The translations under genes and the position numbers were made by a program. Under the pieces are notes generated by a model. It was given only the letters and a program-made list of their open reading frames with translations, made no database searches and had not been told where the DNA came from. Shown here one piece after another: positions 5,256 through 7,750 of a stretch of DNA of 7,750 nucleotides (position 1 is the first letter of the stretch; each line of letters starts with the position of its first letter). The stretch is from an uncultured Chloroflexota bacterium. GTDB taxonomy: Bacteria > Chloroflexota > Dehalococcoidia > UBA2979. The DNA is taken from assembly GCA_902827055.1 (NCBI GenBank), contig CADEHD010000090.1, positions 1 to 7,750 of the forward strand, given 5' to 3'.

Positions 5256-6311
5256 CTAGGCGAGCCCGTGCCGGATCGCGAAAGCAGTTGCGTCGGTGCG
5301 CCCGCGCGCGCCGATCTTCTGGTAAAGGTTGGTGAGGTGCCGCTCCACCGTGTTCACGCTGAGGTGCAGGCGGCCGGCGACCTCTTTGTTGGAGAGCCCA
5401 CGCGCAAGCAACGCGAGGACCTCCGCCTCGCGCGGCGTGAGCGAGGCGGGGAGCGTCGAGGGCGCTGCCTGCTCCTCGCTCGCGACCGCCCGTGCAGGAC
5501 CCAGGCCGAGGAATCCTGCGACGGCGTCCACGCCACCATCGATGTCGCCGGCGAAGGGGGACGCAGCGTCGCCGGGGAGCAGGCGCAGCTCCGCCGAGGG
5601 GATGGACGCCGCGAGCCGTCGAGCCACCTCGGGGTTCTGTGCCGCTGTGTCGCGTCGCTGCAGCACCACCGTTCGGGCGCGGACTCGGGGCAGCGACGGT
5701 GTCACGTCCCAGCCTCGGATCGCGGAGGCGTAGCGGAGCAGGCTGTCGGCGGCGGCACAGGCGCGGAAGTAGTCGGCGGTCTCGCGCGCGTCCTGGGCGT
5801 CGGCGGTCCAGGTCCGCGCCGCGGCCTCCACCAGGGCCTGGCGCTGCGCCTCGAGCACGCCCGCGTCGCGCGGCGCGGCGGGCGCGAGTGGATAGAGGTC
5901 GAGGCCACGCGCGAACCCACCCCACAGCGCGAGCGCAGGCACGTCCTCGTGGCGGGCGGCGTATTCGAGTGCGACGGGCGCACCGTTGAAGAACGCCACG
6001 ACAGACGGCGCGAGAAGGTCCGCCGTCGCAGCGACCGCCTCGAGGTCGCGCGCCATCGCCTCGAGACTGCAGTCGCCAGCAGCCGCGCCCTCGCGATCCG
6101 AGAGCCCGCTGCCGCGGGCGTCGTAGAGGACCACGCGCGCGGATCGCGCCAGCCGTTCGTACCAGCGCGCCGCGCCCGCGAGCTGCCACACCTCGCCGAG
6201 GTGACTCAGCGGCAGGGGCGGCACGCAGATCACGTCGGGGCCCGCGCCGAGCTCGCTGAACGCGATGCGCACGCCGTCGGATGTCGTCGCGTATCGGATG
6301 GGCGGAGTCAT
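5256..6311 (-). CDS. LuxR-family transcriptional regulator with an N-terminal, probably inactive alpha/beta-hydrolase domain
   Basis: The 351-residue protein joins an alpha/beta-hydrolase fold (about 1-270) to a C-terminal GerE/LuxR DNA-binding domain (291-350: LTPREAEVLALLARGLSNKEVAGRL, then LSVNTVERHLTNLYQKIGARGRTDA). The hydrolase part keeps the scaffold (RYATTSDGVRIAFSELGAG start, VVLYDARGSGLSD at 60-72), but the nucleophile elbow, normally GxSxGG, reads AFFNGA (106-111) with Phe108 at the serine position. The acid D221 is still present (RRDTAAQNPEVA). Where the catalytic His normally stands (G..H.P) the sequence is GDAASPF (247-253). It is therefore probably a ligand or protein sensor rather than an enzyme. 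The DNA-binding domain suggests it activates or represses nearby genes; the ligand is unknown. The ATG at 6311 has no Shine-Dalgarno and a TACGAT hexamer six bases upstream. The gene is divergent from fmt. Confidence 0.9.
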   Translation of the reverse strand: MTPPIRYATTSDGVRIAFSELGAGPDVICVPPLPLSHLGEVWQLAGAARWYERLARSARVVLYDARGSGLSDREGAAAGDCSLEAMARDLEAVAATADLLAPSVVAFFNGAPVALEYAARHEDVPALALWGGFARGLDLYPLAPAAPRDAGVLEAQRQALVEAAARTWTADAQDARETADYFRACAAADSLLRYASAIRGWDVTPSLPRVRARTVVLQRRDTAAQNPEVARRLAASIPSAELRLLPGDAASPFAGDIDGGVDAVAGFLGLGPARAVASEEQAAPSTLPASLTPREAEVLALLARGLSNKEVAGRLHLSVNTVERHLTNLYQKIGARGRTDATAFAIRHGLA

Positions 6312-6317
6312 GCGGGG

Positions 6318-6323
6318 ATCGTA
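6318..6323 (-). promoter_or_regulatory. Candidate leaderless -10 box (TACGAT) of the LuxR-type gene
   Basis: The minus strand reads TACGAT-CCCCGC-ATG, a TANNNT hexamer exactly six bases before the start codon and without a ribosome-binding site between. It mirrors the arrangement of the divergent fmt gene 59 bp away. No -35 box is evident. Confidence 0.4.
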
Positions 6324-6347
6324 ACGCGCGGCGCTCGCGTGCTCGTC

Positions 6348-6359
6348 AGGTGCGCACCT
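6348..6359. promoter_or_regulatory. Perfect 12-bp palindrome in the divergent regulator/fmt promoter region
   Basis: AGGTGCGCACCT reads the same on both strands. Its last base is the first base of the candidate fmt -10 hexamer (6359-6364), so a protein bound here would block or contact polymerase at fmt. It lies 37 bases upstream of the LuxR-type start codon, where an activator could act. A second, looser dyad (ACGCG 6324-6328, CGCGT 6336-6340) sits next to the regulator's -10 hexamer. Which protein binds is unknown; the LuxR-type regulator itself is a candidate. Confidence 0.4.
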
Positions 6360-6364
6360 ACCAT
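6359..6364 (+). promoter_or_regulatory. Candidate leaderless -10 box (TACCAT) of fmt
   Basis: The + strand reads TACCAT-CGGACG-ATG, a TANNNT hexamer six bases before the fmt start at 6371, with no Shine-Dalgarno between. The spacing would start the transcript at the ATG itself. Confidence 0.4.
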
Positions 6365-6370
6365 CGGACG

Positions 6371-7369
6371 ATGAGCGCCCGCCCCCGCATCCGCACCGTG
6401 TTCTTCGGATCGCCGGACTACGCCGTCCCCACCCTCGAGCGGCTGGTGGCCAGTCCTCTGATCGACGTCGTCCTGGTCGTTACCCAGCCCGACCGCCCTC
6501 GCGGACGCCGCGGCACCCCTGAAGCCACCGCGGTGAAGCGCATCGCGACCCGCGAGGGCATTCCGGTGCACCAGCCGCAGCGGCTGCGACGCCCGGACAC
6601 CGAGCGGATTGCCTCGTTTGCCCCCGATGTCGGCGTGGTGGCGGCGTCCGGCCACATCCTCCCCACCCACCTGCTCGAGGCGTTCCCGCGCGACGTGCTG
6701 AACGTGCACGCCTCGCTGCTGCCGCGGCATCGCGGCGCCTCGGCCGTGGCCTCCGCGATCCTGGCCGGAGACGCCGAGTCGGGCGCCACCGTGATGCGCG
6801 TGGTCCGCGAGGTGGACGCCGGCCCCGTACTCGGGCGCACTGCCACCCCGATCGGTCCACTCGACACCACGGCGACGCTCACCGCCCGCATCGCCGAGGT
6901 GGGGGCCGCCCTCCTCATCGACCTGCTGCCGCGCTGGGTGGCCGGGGAGATCGAGGCCGTTCCGCAGGACGAGGCGCGCGCCACGTTCGCCCCCCGCCTC
7001 GAGAAGGCCGACGGCATCATCGACTGGTCGCGGCCGGCCCTGGAGATCGGGCGGCGCGTGCGAGCGTTCGAACCGTGGCCCCTCGCCACCACGACCTATC
7101 GAGGCGAACCATTCGTGATACACGGCGCGTGGCCCCTCGAGGGGAGCGCCACCGCTGGCCCCCGCGCGGTTCCGGGCACCGTCCTCGCGGGCGACGGGAC
7201 GCCCCTGGAGGCGGTGCTGCTGCCGGGACGCGGGGCCCGTGTGGTGGTTGCGACGGGGCAGGGGGCGCTCGCGCTCCTGAACGTGCAACGCGCCGGCCGC
7301 CGCGCCGTGGACATCGAGGCGTTCCTCAACGGGGACCCCGAGTTCGTCGGGGCCCGCCTCGGCGAGTAG
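6371..7369 (+). CDS. fmt: Methionyl-tRNA formyltransferase
   Basis: Fmt transfers a formyl group from 10-formyl-tetrahydrofolate to methionyl-initiator tRNA in the cytoplasm. The 332-residue product has the usual length. The N-terminal domain starts TVFFGSPDYAVPTLERL (10-26), and VVTQPDRPRGR (36-46) fits the family pattern. The catalytic set is present: N111 and H113 in NVHASLLPRHRG (111-122) and D149 in REVDAGPVL. DVGVVAASGHILP (86-98) is the folate-side strand. The C-terminal OB-like tRNA-binding domain runs from about 205 (FAPRLEKADGIIDWSRPA, RVRAFEPWP, then LLPGRGARVVVATGQGALAL). The ATG at 6371 was preferred over an upstream in-frame ATG at 6281 because the extra 30 residues overlap the divergent regulator gene and match nothing in Fmt. 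A def (peptide deformylase) gene, often next to fmt, is not present here. rlmN follows after 53 bp. Confidence 0.95.
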   Translation: MSARPRIRTVFFGSPDYAVPTLERLVASPLIDVVLVVTQPDRPRGRRGTPEATAVKRIATREGIPVHQPQRLRRPDTERIASFAPDVGVVAASGHILPTHLLEAFPRDVLNVHASLLPRHRGASAVASAILAGDAESGATVMRVVREVDAGPVLGRTATPIGPLDTTATLTARIAEVGAALLIDLLPRWVAGEIEAVPQDEARATFAPRLEKADGIIDWSRPALEIGRRVRAFEPWPLATTTYRGEPFVIHGAWPLEGSATAGPRAVPGTVLAGDGTPLEAVLLPGRGARVVVATGQGALALLNVQRAGRRAVDIEAFLNGDPEFVGARLGE

Positions 7370-7370
7370 C

Positions 7371-7397
7371 GCACGACGGCGAGCCGGCACGACGGCG
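7371..7397. repeat. 11-bp direct repeat at 16-bp period upstream of rlmN
   Basis: GCACGACGGCG occurs at 7371-7381 and again at 7387-7397, between the fmt stop and the rlmN -10 hexamer. The second copy covers the place where a -35 box would lie for a -10 at 7410. It may be a regulator site or simple slippage duplication in the spacer. Confidence 0.5.
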
Positions 7398-7409
7398 GCC
7401 GGGCTGCCC

Positions 7410-7415
7410 TAAGCT
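7410..7415 (+). promoter_or_regulatory. Candidate leaderless -10 box (TAAGCT) of rlmN
   Basis: TAAGCT, seven bases (CAGAGGC), ATG. The purines AGAGG are only one base from the ATG, too near to serve as a ribosome-binding site, so a leaderless transcript is the better reading. It implies rlmN has its own promoter besides read-through from fmt. Confidence 0.4.
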
Positions 7416-7422
7416 CAGAGGC

Positions 7423-7750
7423 ATGGCATCCAACGCGTTGCTGGTCCCCCTCCGCGAGCACCTGCTCGACCGCTCACCGGCGGCGCTCCGGGAGCTGTTC
7501 GAGGCGTGGGGAGAGCCGGCGTATCGCGCCGACCAGGTCAGCCGCGCCATCTTCGCTCACGGTGCCACGGACTTCGCCTCGATCAGTGGGCTGCCGCTGG
7601 GACTGCGCGCCCGCCTCGAGGAGCGCTTCCGCATCGCGGCGCCCGGCGTGCTCGCGCGGGTGACGTCCGAGGACGGCGCGACGACGAAGGTGCTCCTCGA
7701 CCTCGGCGGTGGCGCAGCCGTCGAGTCGGTCCGCATGGCATACGACCCCG
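7423..7750 (+). CDS. rlmN: Dual-specificity 23S rRNA/tRNA adenine-C2 methyltransferase RlmN, N-terminal part
   Basis: RlmN is a radical-SAM enzyme that methylates C2 of A2503 in 23S rRNA and of A37 in some tRNAs. The visible 109 residues are its N-terminal domain: LRELFEAWGEPAYRADQVSRAIFAHGATDFASISGLPLGLRARLEERF matches the family's L...GEPAYRA.Q....I...G..DF..I..LP..LR..L pattern, and VTSEDGATTKVLLDLGGGAAVESVRMAYDP matches S.DGT.K.L..L.DG..VE.V.MPY. The radical-SAM CxxxCxxC motif and the rest lie beyond the window edge, so completeness cannot be judged. Position directly after fmt fits a translation-related cluster. Confidence 0.93.
   Translation, partial: MASNALLVPLREHLLDRSPAALRELFEAWGEPAYRADQVSRAIFAHGATDFASISGLPLGLRARLEERFRIAAPGVLARVTSEDGATTKVLLDLGGGAAVESVRMAYDP

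Noticed and set aside
6281..6370. Upstream in-frame ATG (6281) for fmt
   Set aside because: The extra 30 residues overlap the divergent regulator gene and do not resemble Fmt, whose N-terminus normally begins a few residues before the FFGSPDYAVP strand.
5268..6374. 368-residue + strand frame antisense to the LuxR-type gene
   Set aside because: The minus-strand protein has unmistakable hydrolase and HTH signatures; the + frame has none and is a composition shadow.
6308..7390. 360-residue minus-strand frame antisense to fmt
   Set aside because: fmt on the + strand carries all catalytic motifs; the antisense translation is low-complexity and unrelated to any family I recognise.

Overview
The window is a GC-rich bacterial chromosome segment with tightly packed, mostly ordinary genes. 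No phage, insertion sequence, CRISPR array, tRNA or rRNA was seen. The gene content (NDP-forming CoA ligase alpha subunit, alpha/beta-hydrolase-LuxR regulator, fmt next to rlmN), the high GC and the apparently leaderless starts suggest a free-living, GC-rich, deep-branching bacterium. A Chloroflexota relative (Dehalococcoidia/Tepidiformia-like) is my best guess, held with low confidence; an actinobacterium cannot be excluded.

Layout. The left edge (1-47, + strand) holds the last codons of a gene that may be an S9-type peptidase. It converges on a run of minus-strand genes, with a perfect 12-bp hairpin between them. Reading the minus strand in transcription order from position 6311: (a) an alpha/beta-hydrolase-LuxR transcription factor (6311-5256) whose catalytic Ser and His are missing; (b) a TIGR01777-type NAD(P)-dependent epimerase (5141-4209); (c) a 243-bp gap; (d) a 557-residue fusion of a GNAT-like acyltransferase with a class V aminotransferase (3965-2292); (e) a PlsC-family acyltransferase (2295-1633), which appears to start at a CTG overlapping the previous stop (CTGA); (f) an NDP-forming acyl-CoA synthetase alpha-type protein without its ATP-grasp half (1583-156). 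On the + strand, divergent from (a), are fmt (6371-7369) and the 5' end of rlmN (7423-window end).

How the genes may work together. fmt and rlmN are translation housekeeping genes (initiator tRNA formylation and 23S rRNA/tRNA methylation). The most suggestive unit is the coupled pair (d)-(e). An N-acyltransferase-like domain fused to a PLP aminotransferase, followed directly by an O-acyltransferase-like PlsC, recalls the OlsB/OlsA logic of ornithine-lipid synthesis. It could be an undescribed aminolipid or N-acyl-amine pathway; this is inference.

Expression signals. Four genes (the fusion, the LuxR gene, fmt, rlmN) have a TANNNT -10-like hexamer only 6-7 bases before the start codon and no clear Shine-Dalgarno, as expected for leaderless transcripts. 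The epimerase and CoA-ligase genes instead have purine/G-rich ribosome-binding sequences. The 59-bp divergent region carries a perfect 12-bp palindrome touching the fmt -10 hexamer.
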